Shown in pieces: positions 1 through 11,429 of a stretch of DNA of 64,000 nucleotides. The stretch comes from Protula sp. h YS-2021. Lineage: Eukaryota; Annelida; Polychaeta; Sabellida; Serpulidae. The position numbers and the translations under genes are program-made. The notes beneath the pieces are model-generated. The model saw only the letters and a program-made list of their open reading frames with translations, had not been told where the DNA came from and ran no database searches. Numbering within the stretch: position 1 is the first letter of the stretch; each line of letters begins with the position of its first letter. Location of the stretch: the NCBI GenBank assembly GCA_949752745.1, contig OX457024.1:103711690-103775689 (forward strand), given 5' to 3'.

Positions 1-289
1 CTATGCATGTTTAATCGTAGGGCTACATTAAAGTATACATATAAAGAACTCAAGAACGAATTAAACTTGAGGAACAATTTAATGTTTGAAGAACATCAAA
101 GTTTACATGTATATCAGGGTTGTAGTGCTCAACATAATTTTTTAACTGTAAATATATTAGCTAAGTTATTCCTATTTGCATGTCAATAAAAGTTTTATAT
201 GTGAATAATTGGTTTCATTTCGAGTTAATATGGCACTGTGAAAAGACTACTTAACCAATACTTACTTTAAACCTGGAATTCCTGATGCA

Positions 290-1300
290 GTCGCAGGATC
301 TCATAAGTTACACAAAATACTTAAACAAAGCAAACACCTGTGGCATATTCCAAGGTGAAAAATTGGTTGCAAGATCAAGATGCCTTTAGTTTACTTCAAC
401 CAGGGAAATGCAAATTTAAAACACAACGCATCATTACCCTTGGTACTGATGATATGTGGGATGTGGACTTGGCAGATGCAGCCAACATTGCAGAACATAA
501 TGTAGGCAATCCCTTTATACTCAATGAATAGATGTCTTTTCCGAACACTTGTAGGCCGATCCTCTTCCAAAAAAAAAAACTCATACGACTGTCATTCAAG
601 CTTTTTAAATGATTTTTAAGAAACAACAAGAAGCCTGGAACATTGAGGTCAGATAATTGAAAAGAATTTAAGAACAGATATTTGATGACTTTCTAACGAA
701 AGAAGACATTCACGCGTATGCTACCAAGCATGAGATGAAAGCCAACTTTTCTGAAAGAGTCATGCGTACTCTCAAACTAATGATGTATCGCTATTTTCTA
801 CATCGGCAAACGTATCGAAAATCAAATATTTTACAAGACTTAGATTACAATTATAATCATGGATCCTTACAAAATGCATTATCACCGGCAGACGTTACTA
901 AGAAGATTGAATCCAAAGTGTGGAAACAGATGTACATTGATAAATTGAGATTGAAATCAGTGAAAAAGCCAAAACCCTTCAAGTTTAACACTGGTCAACA
1001 TGTTCGCATTGAAATATGCATTTCAAAGGGATTACCATATAAAAGGACACAAGAAGTGTTCATTGTCACATATCGCTGTAAGAAGCAAGAAATACACTTG
1101 TATCGTGCCCAAGACTTCTTAGGCGAAGGTATTGATGGTTATTTCTAGGAAGAAGAATTACAAGCTGTTACAAATGTTCAATCGGTATACAAAATTGAAA
1201 AAGGTTTGAGGACACGAAAAAGACCAGGTGTGAAAGAATTATTTGTCAAGTGGTTAGGCTAATCAAAGAAATTTAATAGCTGGGTAAAGGAATCTGATAT
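290..1300 (+). pseudogene. Decayed Polinton/Maverick integrase
   Basis: Fragments in shifting frames resemble the retroviral-type integrase of Polinton (Maverick) DNA transposons. Near 350-520 there is a stretch ending in the N-W-L-Q-x-Q and W-D-V-D-L core that holds the first catalytic Asp. From 735 to 1148 an open stretch matches the distal core and C-terminal region (R-T-L-K, then K-F-N-T-G-Q-x-V-R-I). Just beyond, 1150-1290 encodes a chromodomain-like tail (E-L-F-V-K-W-L-G then N-S-W-V) with a stop inside it. Frame changes and stops at about 530, 1148 and 1260 show it is dead. The assignment rests on recalled family motifs; the integrase class is clearer than the exact element. Confidence 0.7.
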
Positions 1301-1560
1301 TCAAGCATCTGATATGAAGCATCTGTTTGCATGTCTGGTTTCTGGTGGTGGAAAAACGTGGAAAATCCTGTGAAAGAACAAAAAGTCATTCAACCATTTC
1401 TCAAAAATATTTTATGGCTATACACTGCGGATCAGCCCCTGTACAAAGACATGAAAGGAGCGACATTTCATCAAGGTATTCCAGAGGATATTGAAAAGCG
1501 TTTCGATCCAAAACAGAATTACTCATTATTTATGATCCTATGACCAAATGTCAAAGCGAT
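1300..1560 (+). pseudogene. Decayed Polinton packaging-ATPase fragment
   Basis: Directly after the integrase tail, a P-loop-like S-G-G-G-K-T lies near 1345-1362 in one frame. In another frame a block containing I-L-W-L-Y, D-Q-P-L-Y and Q-G-I-P-E-D-I-E follows (about 1380-1540). This order is typical of the FtsK/HerA-like ATPase of Polintons, which in intact elements is thought to act in genome packaging. Only the N-terminal part remains and a frameshift separates the P-loop from the rest. Its closeness to the integrase suggests a deletion between the two genes. Confidence 0.6.
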
Positions 1561-1604
1561 GAATGCATGACCATACTGTTTAGTGTTATAACAGCCATAC
1601 AAAT

Positions 1605-2379
1605 CTAAACATTATTTCCGGTAAACTCTTCATACTGTTGAAACTGTATACAGCGTTCATCGTCGCGTTCAATGAATTTCACACTAAGATCTGACACTTG
1701 CAGATGAAATCCTTGGTATTGGTAAGGATTCAAAATAATTCGGGTTTTATCTTCAGGATATAGGATAACGAAACTTCCGCAGTAACAAATTGTCAGCTCA
1801 ACCACGTGATCCAGAAATAGTTTCACGTTTGAGTTCATAATGATAAATGATTACTTTTTTGCTTATGTCGAAGGATTTATACGCATCAGTATGCTGAAGC
1901 ACGTGATCCACTGACGTCATTTGCTTCTTCAGCATTTGCAATTCTTTCAGAGACAACAAAATTCCGTTCTTGATAAGATATAACCTCCCAGAAGCATAAT
2001 TCATGATATATTTACGAATGTTAACCATCACTTGCTGTTGGTGTTTCACAAGTTTAATATATGTTTCTCCCTGGAGGGGTATCATAATCCGTAAAGCATC
2101 TAGACTCATCTCCTTCAGAAACTTTACAGTAGAAGCTTTATGCTCAGGTTTTACAACATTGGCAGCAGCTATAAGTTTAGGTCCTCGCTCTGCTATAGGC
2201 TTAAGCTGTTCCATAAGTTCTGCTTTAGATTCTGTCTTAAGCTCCATTTTCCGCTTTCTAAACTGTGGCCGCCTTGAAAGCTGTTGCCTTAGCTGTTGCA
2301 ATGGCTTCCACTCAGGCTTTCCCATAGGCTTTATCCTACACTTTTTCAGGGGCAGTGTCTCAGGTTTCGCTGTGGGCAT
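1605..2379 (-). pseudogene. Unidentified open frames within the Polinton remnant
   Basis: Two overlapping minus-strand open stretches lie here: 1798-2379 (193 codons, Lys/Arg/Gln-rich N-terminal half, helical-looking second half) and 1605-1838 (77 codons, beta-rich looking). They sit between the ATPase remnant and the polymerase remnant, so they are probably minor Polinton genes. I recognise no domain in either. They may be one gene split by a frameshift. An active host gene is unlikely given the decayed neighbours. Confidence 0.35.
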
Positions 2380-2529
2380 TGTCTCAGACTTTGCTGAAGG
2401 TATGTTCTCAGACTGCTGTGCGTATTGTCTCAGACTCTGCTGTTGGCTTTGTCATAGATGTCAGTTTCTGTTCACTCTTCAACAGTTTGATGCAGAATGA
2501 TTGATATGTCTGAGGGCGGGCGCCTTTTA

Positions 2530-2720
2530 ACTCATGCCGTATGAATACCACTATGAGCTTGGTAATGTTTATGAGCAAATGTGGTTGATCCATCATCCAA
2601 CACAAAGCGCTTGGCATCAAATGGTGATAGACCAACCTTCACAATATTCTCTCAAAAATTTGATGTTTATGGCTTTGAATGATGTTTCCCACGGCATATG
2701 ACTGCTCTTCGCGAAATAAA
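2530..2720 (-). pseudogene. Polinton DNA polymerase B, C-terminal fragment
   Basis: The minus strand encodes a stretch with L-S-P-F-D-A-K-R-F-V-L-D-D-G, the signature seen at the C-terminus of protein-primed type B DNA polymerases of Polintons and related elements. It is read in a frame different from the longer open frame overlapping it. The gene normally copies the element's DNA. Here the catalytic core is missing: the fragment lies only about 150 bp from the N-terminal piece. Confidence 0.6.
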
Positions 2721-2859
2721 CTATCCATATATAGAGCATATGTTATTCATCTCTGCCAGGTGCGTGTAATGTCCTTGGCTGTACGCTTTCCACCACACAG
2801 TAAACTGAACATGTTCGGTCGAAGCCCTACAAACTGCTCAATGGGTACTGCTGACTCAT

Positions 2860-3770
2860 GCACTTATGTGGATGGACACCACTTCATTTTCCCAAGCAAA
2901 ACATTGATGGCAGTGTTCTTCATCTCAGATTTAGGAATTTGATGAATTGGTGTTGGAAATGTTGTATCTTCCACATTCAGTTCATGTTCAAACGGTTGAT
3001 ACTTGTATTGCTCATTTACATGGTCATGCATTGGCCGTTGATGAGCTAATATAAACCACAGGAAGCACTTGTTGTCTGTGTTCTTGATGTTGATAACACT
3101 TTTGGTATTTTTCATCTTCTTTGCCATCTCAATGTAGCTGGGGGCCTGCAAGGGTCTAATGTAGCTGCATGAATTTTGATCTGCAGAATCTTATCCAGCA
3201 CCCATCCAGATTCTTGATGGTCATGCTAATAAAACTTCTTGAACAAATCCTTGATTGCAATAGGCAAATCGTTATCAATATCCATTTCATTGAATGCTCT
3301 AAAGTCTGAGTGCTCAGATTAGTGTTATCCATACGTTCTACCAACACTCTCTCTTTATTTGCTGCTATTTTCATGAACAGAGCTAAAACGACAATGTACC
3401 ATTTCATTTCATTGTCTAATCTTTCTGTCAAACGTGCGATGCAATTTTCTTGCTGCCGCATTTCCAGTAAAAAAGTCACATTCATTTTCAGGTTCAAACA
3501 CTTCTTGATGTGCATGTCCACCAAGGCTTGTTCTTCTACCTTTACCCACTTGTATTACATCCTTTTTTGTTTGTTTCTTCAGTTTGTATCTTCTTTTGTT
3601 TCTTTGCAAGAGATTGATCTGACTCGTCATCTAATCTTTTCATGCATCTGTTTTGCCTTGGTGCTGCATGAATATATGCATCATCACACGCATGATCTGC
3701 ATACTTTTCAGTATTGTTGAAGACATGGAAACAAACGCGGCAAGTAAAAGTCCTCTTTAATATTTACTGT
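2860..3770 (-). pseudogene. Polinton polymerase-type protein, N-terminal fragment
   Basis: Minus-strand pieces in several frames match the N-terminal region of large transposon-encoded polymerase proteins. At 2864-3151 there is a K-S-V-I-N-I-K-N-T-D-N-K-C-F-L-W block followed by an E-L-N and F-P-T-P-I stretch. At 3156-3524 is the preceding W-Y-I-V-V and D-G-C-W region. Near 3690-3760 a C-R-V-C-F-H-V-F pattern with a later His and Cys looks like an N-terminal zinc finger. Stops and frame changes are frequent. The polymerase motifs themselves are absent, so this is an internally deleted relic. Confidence 0.6.
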
Positions 3771-3784
3771 GATAGTCTAAGTGG

Positions 3785-4590
3785 TATATTAAACGATTGC
3801 CATGTTGGGTGTTGCTTATGTGTGTAAATCATCTTTTTTGCGTTGACGACTTAGTAACTATAGCTCAGTCTGTAAATGGCTTGAACATTCTTCTACGCAA
3901 ATGTGAAGAGTACGGTCTTGAACATGATATTGTCTAAAATACAAATAAAAGTGTTATTATGACATTTAGATCTAAACTAATGAAAGATGCAGGTTTACCT
4001 TCTTTTTATCTATATGAAAGACCACTGGCTATTGTTACACAATATAAATATCTTGGCTGTATCATTAGTAATGACCAATTAGATTATGTTGATATTGAAC
4101 GACAGAGGCGAAAATTATATGCGTAAGGCAATATTTTAATAAGAAAGTTTCACATGTGTTTTATAGATGTTAGGATTACTTTGTTTAAAGCACATTGCTC
4201 TTTTTATTGTGCACACCTATGGTGGAATTTCAAAAAGGGTACATTAATAGATTTAATGCTGCTTATCATAAATATTCGTAAGCGCTTGGTTGGTGTCTCT
4301 AAAAATGAAAGTTCCAGCTTAGTTTGTACTGTTCTTAATGTGAAATGCTGTCTAGCAATCATAAGAAATCTTATTTACGAATTCATGTGTCGACTCGACG
4401 TTTTTCTGAAAACAGTATTATGCGAAATATTTCAGGTAGCAGGTAGCTTAGTGTACAGATCTAGAATTAGAATCTTTTGGCTGGAATGCTTGAATGTTAA
4501 TTTCACTTTGGGCAGCTGAGCTGTGTTGCTCTTTTTTTCTCTCTATGGAACTCAAGACTGCAAATAAAGTTATTCAATTCAGTTCAATAC
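3785..4590 (+). pseudogene. Non-LTR retrotransposon 3' fragment (reverse transcriptase C-terminal half)
   Basis: The plus strand begins with F-V-D-D-L-V-T-I-A, the catalytic metal-binding motif of LINE reverse transcriptases. It continues through K-Y-L-G-C-I-I-S and a Y-C-A-H-L-W-W-N-like thumb region, with stops at about 3935 and 4120. The 3' end near 4555-4590 has an AATAAA signal followed by short ATTCA-type repeats, a usual LINE tail. The layout resembles CR1/Jockey-like clades. The copy is 5'-truncated and dead. Confidence 0.65.
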
Positions 4591-4689
4591 TTTCAATGCT
4601 AAAAAGCTACCGTCAAAACATTTTACGACGAACATAGTTATCGTTATCGCAATACTTACAAATAGCTATACATTATAAACAGACCTAAA

Positions 4690-6030
4690 ACTCAAAATGA
4701 CTACCCCTTATAAGCAGACTTGAAAAGATAAGTTTTAAGATCACGCTTGAATGTGTTGTAAACTGTGGTAGAACGAAGTGACTCGGACAGACTGTTCCAT
4801 CTGGCCGGTGAGGCAGTCGTACGCGCGATATCCGTATGTTTTGGTATTGTATTTGGGTATTTTCAGCAGAATGGATTTCTTTCTGAGATCGAAGGTTTCG
4901 CGTTTTTTCTTATAGATGGTAATTAGATCTGATGTGTATATGTTGGAGCTTTTCCAAAAACAGCTTTAAAAATGATTGTTAGGATTTTATAGAAAATTCT
5001 TTACTCCACAGGTAGCTAAAGTAGCGATATCAGAGTAGGCGTCATATGATCGAATTTTCGTACTTTTGTAGTAACTCGCTCCGAAAAGTTTTGTATTTTT
5101 TGAAGGCGGTTCCGTTGTTGCTTCCGTATGCGAGATTTACAACACCAGTTATATGCTCATTCATGCGCAATTGTTCGTCAAATACCATACATTTTTCGCG
5201 GATTTGGTACTCCATTGTGCATTTTCAGTAAGGCTTCTTTCAGGTCGTTCCTATCCTTTAGAATAAATGACTTGACTTGTCATCTGTGTATATGTGAAAC
5301 CGAATTTGATTGGCGCCATATGATGTCTCCAATGGGTGTCGTGCATATTTTGTAGTCTTCCGTTTCCATTAGGGAACTCCGTGGAGCTCCAAACTCCAAC
5401 TCTTTGGAGCTACAAAGTTATAGGTTGAGACGTACCGCCATTGAGGATAACACTGCGTACGTTGATCGTGGCAACTTTCGAACCACAATAGAGCAGTGTT
5501 TTTGATACCGATGCGATTGTGCAAACAGTCCCTCAGTACCACATGATCTATGGTATTAGAAATTGCTGAGCAGCACTAAAACGAGACCTTTTCTTTTTGT
5601 TATCCAGATCTATTGAAATGTCGTTTTGTATCCTTACTAGTGCAGTTTCAGTACTGTTATTTGCAGGTCGATAATTTTTAAGTAAATTTTTATCCAAATT
5701 TGGCTTTTTAAATCTTGGTTGTACCAGCGCATGTTTCAGGTCTTTAGGAAATGTTTCAGAGCTAAGGGAGGCGTTTACGATTTTGGTCATGTCCGGTATC
5801 AGCGAGTCCTAGCAGAGCAGGGTAGGCAACCGGTCCATAGAGACGAATTTTTGTACATGTTCAGATAAGGTTGCAAAATTTCGTAGGGGAAATTCAACAT
5901 TCGTGCCTTGATCTGGTATATAAGCGATTTCTTCCGATTTTAAGTCATCGCATATCTTGATTTTATTCACGAAAAATGTATTAAATATATCCGCTGGTTG
6001 TGAATCTGATGTATGATCAGGTAGGTCGGT
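4690..6030 (-). pseudogene. Non-LTR retrotransposon fragment, CR1/L2-like (minus strand)
   Basis: Read on the minus strand, the order matches a CR1/L2-like ORF2. The linker before the RT lies near 6030-5800. A block with F-P-x-x-L-K-H-A-L-V-Q-P and K-N-Y-R-P is at 5790-5660. The T-E-T-A-L-V-R-I stretch is near 5620. A degraded G-V-P and a Y-T-D-D catalytic motif lie near 5390-5270. A W-N-S-L-S-E-S-L-R ... F-K-R-D-L-K-T-Y-L-F tail is at 4830-4710. Frames change repeatedly, so this is an inactive copy. Clade assignment is by motif only. Confidence 0.65.
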
Positions 6031-6109
6031 ATGACCATAGTCTTAGTAATTCATTTAAATTTTCATACAACTTTTTCTTGTCTTACCAGTTCTCAATTTT
6101 ATTCATGTA

Positions 6110-6212
6110 ATAATTTTGCTTAGTAGCATTTTAAAAACAGAAAGTGCCGCCATTGTCAGTTTTTCGTCAATCGTCAAAAAAGTAATAGCCACTACGGGAA
6201 CATTACTGCCTA
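6110..6212 (+). mobile_element. Left piece of a family-A dispersed repeat, split by insertion
   Basis: This stretch matches the internal part of the family-A repeat described at 6831 (the segment around TCGTCAATCGTCAAAAAAGT and GGGAACATT). It stops abruptly at TGCCTA, and the continuation resumes at 8982 after a 2.8-kb insertion. Rejoined in the mind, the two pieces follow the order of intact family-A copies. Confidence 0.6.
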
Positions 6213-6830
6213 CAGGGTTGCTACGGGGAGTTAGACAAAAAAAGTACACTGAAAGCGTAAAAAAGTACAAAAAAGTACGTTCTGTAAAAAAGTACAAGTA
6301 CAAAAAAATACAAAAAAAGTACAAAAAAGTACAAAGAACATACGCATCGGAGATGCAGAGCCCTCAGCCAATACCGGTTACATCACTGTGGTCCAGTTAC
6401 TCTTGTGATATACCGCCCGGACAATATACAAGGACAATATACAAGGTGCAAAGGATGGAGCGACGGACGGGTCCTTGCGCATCTACACTATATATATACT
6501 TTCTTCATGTAAGGCTTGGAGAAGATCCGATGAATAGTTTTTGTGATAGCGCCTGAACAAGAAAAAGTCTAGAGTGCAACGGACGAACTGACATGGGCCA
6601 AACTGAACCTCCGCTGCACATCTACACTATATATACTTCCTTCCTGTAAGGTTTGGTGAAGCTCCAATGAATAGTTTTCGAGATATCATCCGGACTAAAA
6701 AAGTTTACGGACAGATGGACGGACAGACAAACGAGAGGTATCTTATGTGGTGGTTGCATTATGTGGTAGCATTTTATATGCCTGAAATGAGTTTAAGTGG
6801 TCGGTCACGGACTAGATTATTTCAGAATAA

Positions 6831-7562
6831 ACAAGCATGTCCAAGGACATGACCCAGCCGAGTTACCAAACAAGGAAAAGAGAAAAACTCTGAAACGAAT
6901 ACTGTTAGGCCAAAAAATGAAGTATGTAAAATGCATTTAATTCGAATTTTGAAGCTACCCGAAAAGGGATGTTGGAGAGGTTGGGTTTTGACGATTCACG
7001 CATTTAACGACATTTACACAATTTTACAGAATTTTTTAAATTCCACTATTTCGGCATTTTTTGTCATTTGCGAAAAAAAAGTGCAGGTTGAGAAGCACCT
7101 AAGAAACTTTCGACTATCTGAAAAAGACAGAGAAATGAATGGTTTGACAATTCAGTTATTTACTATCATTTATTTCAGTTTTTGCCAAACTTCAAAGTTC
7201 CGCCATTTCAGGAGGTTTTGGTGAACCGCGAAAAAAAATTATAGCCTGATAGGCGAACCCATGGGGAACGTCTCTGTGTAACATCTAAACGATTGGAGTA
7301 AAGCTGTAGGAGGAGTAGCATTTTAAAAATGAGTCAAAACGGGCACAAAAAGTGCCGTCATTTGTCAGTTTTTCGTCAATCGTCAAAAAAGTAACAGCTC
7401 AGGTGGGAGACCACCCAGGGAACATTCCTGCGTAATATCAAAACGACTGGAGCAAAACTGTAGGAGGATTAGCATTTTAAAGAAAAAGTTTCACATACGC
7501 ACATACATTCAAGCCCCCTATAGTGATATGACTAACCCAGTTCGACAAAGTCGGCTGGGTTA
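6831..7562 (+). mobile_element. Family-A dispersed repeat, copy 1
   Basis: A repeat of about 730 bp starts with ACAAGCATGTCCAAGGACAT and ends with GACAAAGTCGGCTGGGTTAA. The first end holds a palindrome (CATGTCCAAGGACATG) followed by CCCAGCCGAG; the last end holds the inverted form TCGGCTGGG. Related copies lie at 15428 (+), 51488 (-) and 62171 (-). No coding potential is evident. It is a non-autonomous element of unknown superfamily. Confidence 0.65.
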
Positions 7563-7599
7563 AAAATACTTAACCCAGTTTATATTTGCCCGTTTTCTA

Positions 7600-8380
7600 C
7601 GTAGCGAAAATCGGTCTAGTTTTCTCAAAAATTCCGAAAAAAGTCCAAGAATTTTCCAAGTCACTAAAAAAACACAAGCCGTAGGCATTACCCCCTACAG
7701 ACGGCTCAAACCAAAAATAAATGATATCTGATAAAATCTGAAAGAGGAAATGTATTTTGAATTTTTTTTCAAAAATTCCCCGATCGACTTAAAGCGATAT
7801 TCACGACCTCCTAATCATGCCTCACACCCAAGATAAATGATATCGGATCAAAACTGTAGGAGAAGATGTACTTTGAGGTATTTTCTTCAAAAATTCCCCC
7901 AAAATAAAAAATTCCCAAATCGAGTCAAAAAGCAAAAGCCGTATGCCCAACCCACCCAGGGATGATTCAAACCAAAAATAAATGAAATCGAATAAAAACG
8001 GTAGGAGGAAATGCATTTTGAAGGTTTTTCTTTACAAATCCCCCAAAATACAAAAATTGTCCGATCAAGCCGTATGCACGACCCCTTAGGGATACCTCAT
8101 ACCAAAAATAAATGGCATCGGATCGAAAATATAGGAGAACGTACATTTTATTTGTTTTCTTCAAAAATTCCCCCAAAATACAAAAATTGTCCGACTGACT
8201 AAGAAAGCACAAGCCGTATGCATAACCCCTTAGGGATGCATCATACTAAAAATACATGACATCGGACCAAAAATGTAGAAAATACAGGTTAAACTTTTTT
8301 CTTCAAAAATTTCCAAAAAATTAAAAAATCCCCGCATCGAGTAAAAAAGCATAAGCCGTATGCACGACCCCTAGGCACGA
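7600..8380 (+). repeat. Degenerate tandem repeat, units of about 140-170 bp
   Basis: Blocks repeat the order: TCAAAAATTCCCCCAAAAT, a short GATCGAGT-like spacer, AAGCCGTATGCACGACCCC, AGGGATG, then CCAAAAATAAATGACATCGG and a TAGGAG segment. About five diverged units are visible. No gene is seen. Confidence 0.6.
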
Positions 8381-8384
8381 CCCC

Positions 8385-8700
8385 TGTTGGTGCCAATACT
8401 TCCTATATGTAAAAAATTTCAACAATCGATCCAGAAATGTAGGCTTGAGTGTGTTAACAAACTCATTCAACTGAGTAAGGATTGGGAAAATTTGTGAAGT
8501 TCAGCTGGGCCAATGTCCTTGGGACGACATTGCTCATTTACAATACCAACACGTGTTGGTTCCAATACTACTTATAGTTAAGATATCTTGCCAATCGATG
8601 CAGAAATGTAGGCTTGGGTGTGTTAACAAATTCATTCCAGTATGTAAGGGTTGTGAAAATTTCTGAAGCTCAGCTGGGTTGTGAAAATATCTGCCAAATC
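8385..8700 (+). repeat. Two diverged tandem copies of a 180-bp unit
   Basis: A block beginning near TTGGTGCCAATACTTCCTAT and running through AGAAATGTAGGCTTGAGTGT to a CAGCTGGG end is present at 8385-8520. It recurs at about 8562-8690. No coding signal. Confidence 0.55.
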
Positions 8701-8981
8701 GGCTGAGGGCTAAAAAGAGCTTATAAGCCTTGAAATAAATGAAGAAGACATTAAAGGCGAAGAAAGGTGGAAATCTTTTTTAAAAGAACGGTCTGGTAAA
8801 CTTATGGCAAATTTTGCTTATAACAAAGCTAAAACTGTGCGTTTTGAAAAATGAACAGAAAAAGGAAAACGCAAAAAAAAAAAGTATTAAAAAGTACGCT
8901 GGTAAAAAAAAGTACGTTTTTTAGGGAAAAAAGTACAAGGCCAAAAAAAAGTACAAATACAATGACGGTGTGGCAACCCTG

Positions 8982-9104
8982 TGCCTAATATAAAAATGAT
9001 TGGAGTAAAACTCTACAAGTAGCATTTTAAAGAAAAAGTTTAACATGCATTCAAGCCTCCTATAGTGATACGGCTAACCCAGTCCGACAAACTCGGCTGG
9101 GTTA
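8982..9104 (+). mobile_element. Right piece of the split family-A repeat
   Basis: Starts with the duplicated TGCCTA and continues with the family-A 3' sequence (GATTGGAGTAAAACTCTAC, then CTATAGTGAT and the terminal CTCGGCTGGGTTA). It completes the piece at 6110-6212. Confidence 0.6.
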
Positions 9105-9950
9105 AAATCACACCAAAGTGAAAATGAAAAAAAAAAAAAAAAAATGTCCACTATCTGGTCTTTCTAATTCCACGGTTTGGTGAAGATCCAATGAACTGTT
9201 TTAGTGATATCGCGTAATCAATGTCCAAAAACGCTTAAACCAAAGTAAAAATATCAAAAGTTCTCAAAAATTCAGTTTAAAAAAAAAAAAAAATCAAAAT
9301 AACTCATTAGTGATAATTGTCACTGTAGGGTCTTTTCTTTCTAAAAGGGTTGATAAAAATCTGATGAACTGTTTTAGAAATATCAAGTCACATCAAGTCA
9401 AAAACCCCTATGTGAAAATTTAAAAAATTCGTCAAAATTTCAATTTTTAACAAAAATCAAAATAATTTCCTCAGTGCAAATCTGCACTATATGGTCTTTC
9501 TTTCTGCAAGGTATGGTGAAGAGCTAATGAACTGTTTTTGAGATATCGCGTAAAAAACAGCACTGAAAGCAAAATTAAAAAAAAAATCGCCAAAAATCCA
9601 AATTTTATCGGACCACCAACAGATTTTGATGCATCAAGCTAGGGTCATGTAAGTAAGTTTTGCATAATATGAGACCAAACGGCTCACGTATCTAATAGGA
9701 ATGACGACGGACAGACGAACAGACAGCCGGACAGAGCCATATCCAGAAAGCCACGGTTGGGGGCTGAAAAACGACTCGTGTAATGTTTCAGTCATTTTAT
9801 TTTCATTTCTCGGCAAAAGTACAATAGGTACTGGAAAGTAGTCTATTCAGTTTATTTGCAAAAGAACCTACATTGTTACTGCCGAATTTATGCAGTTATA
9901 AATCATAACTATGAACACATTTTATATGGCTTGTAACTTTCCTCGATAGC
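9105..9950. other. AT-rich non-coding stretch
   Basis: AT-rich sequence with repeated phrases (for example GATGAACTGTTTTAG and AATGAACTGTTTT, each after a GGT-GAA-GA context) suggests old tandem or dispersed repeats of about 150 bp. I see no gene, RNA or promoter. Confidence 0.5.
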
Positions 9951-10295
9951 CGATTGCTCACAGTCTGGCTACAGACACGGTTATTGTGGGTTGCAGGGTT
10001 CTGTCTGGCGGTGACAGTTGCCGGAAGGACACGGTCTCGGCATTGTACAGACTTATACTTTGGTCCTGCTTGGGGTTAGTAAATCGCGATCTCCCCGGTA
10101 GGGGGCGGTCTGCAGCGGACCTAGTTTCCTCTAAACGGGCTCTGAGGCGTGTTACTGTTGCTGTGTGCACTCCAAAAGCTCACGCGACCACTATGGCCGA
10201 ATTTCCAATTTGGAGCATCCCGAGCCGCGCTGAATTGTGGCCAGTCTTGGCATTAGTTAGGCTTACCACATCAGACTGAAACATTGCGCAGAGTG
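9950..10295 (-). pseudogene. Tc1-type transposase, N-terminal fragment
   Basis: The minus strand encodes a helix-turn-helix region like that of Tc1/mariner transposases: L-G-M-L-Q-I-G, then F-G-V-H-T-A-T-V-T-R-L (recognition helix), then D-R-P-L-P-G-R-S-R-F-T and Q-D-Q-S-I. The family cuts and pastes DNA at TA sites. The DDE catalytic half is absent and at least one stop interrupts the frame near 10190, so this is a relic. Confidence 0.6.
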
Positions 10296-10299
10296 CAAT

Positions 10300-11425
10300 T
10301 ATTTCCGATTTTTATCGTGCACGTTTAATTTTTATTTCAGCATGCTTTACCTCCACGAGGTAAAAGTGGTAGTTACGCGCCGGCGCCTTTAATTCCCGGT
10401 CATCGGGTATTAGCCACAAAAGTTTGACAGACTCAATTAACGCTTTGATTGGGAGCATCTGGAAAGTGATTGGAATTCGACTACGTAAAAAAAAAAAAAA
10501 AATAAAAAATAACGCACAAAATATGCATTGTGTTTTTAAATTTGTTGAGTAGTTTCACGGTACCAGGTTGCAAACCGTTGGAAAACAGCTTAAGAAAAGT
10601 AGTCTGGACAAAAAATGGAGAGCGGATGCAGCAAATACAGCATTATAACGCCATTTTCAAAATGAATTTTCCTAACTCGTCCACAATGGGAAAAAATATA
10701 CTCAAAAGTCCTCATCATTGGGTGTGTAAATATGGTGAAATGAACCGGATTAGAAGACATAAAACGCGATGACAGAAATATTAAAAATAGGAAAAATTGA
10801 CAAATTTCGCTATTGAAATTTCCTGACTTATTAGGAAATTTTTTTTACCAAACTTTTCACAACTCTAAAATCTTTCCCGACTTTTTTCTTTGTACTCTGT
10901 ATATTGGTCGCCCGGAACGGACGAGACATAAAAATGGGACAGTTTAGTCCGGTGCGGTTTCGTGCCTTCAGCAGGAAGATACAGCAAATAAAACAACCTT
11001 GATCACATGAATAACATTTACTTACCACTTATCTTTGTGCAACAACAAATTAAACTGCAGACAAATATCTTGTTAGTCAATTAAAAAGAAACAACAGTAA
11101 ATAAAACATACATGCATTTTTTTTAAAGCTGTTAAACAATACAGTGCAGAACGCTTCGTTCTATTTTCTCCCCCAATTACAATGAGATTTGGCAACCTTG
11201 GCCAACAGGACATTAACTGAACGAAAACGACATTAACTGACCGAGAAAGTTCTTTTTTGGCTGTGACAAACTGACTATGAATATGTATGGCTCAAGAACC
11301 TGTGGGTGAAATAACCACAATTTTATCTGGCATGGATTCATGAATGTTGACTGATACTGTCATATAAATGCAAAAGGGCATTTCGTGTTCCTCTGCTCCC
11401 ACAGCAGGGCATCAATCTAAGTGTC
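10300..11425. other. Non-coding stretch downstream of CATSPER2
   Basis: AT-rich sequence with an A-run at 10488-10502 and no convincing open frame on either strand. It could hold a distal 3' exon or UTR of CATSPER2, but I found no candidate with the right phase and family sequence. Confidence 0.4.
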
Positions 11426-11429
11426 GTGA

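Larger units (their letters stand above)
6213..8981. mobile_element. 2.8-kb hAT-like non-autonomous element
   Basis: The ends are short inverted repeats, CAGGGTTGC at the left and GCAACCCTG at the right. TGCCTA flanks both sides (6207-6212 and 8982-8987). Near both ends are clusters of AAAAAAGTAC motifs. CAGGG-type ends are typical of hAT elements, but the 6-bp duplication is shorter than the usual 8. No intact transposase is visible; a short open stretch at about 8740-8850 is unassigned. It contains a full family-A repeat (6831-7562) and other iterated blocks. Confidence 0.5.
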
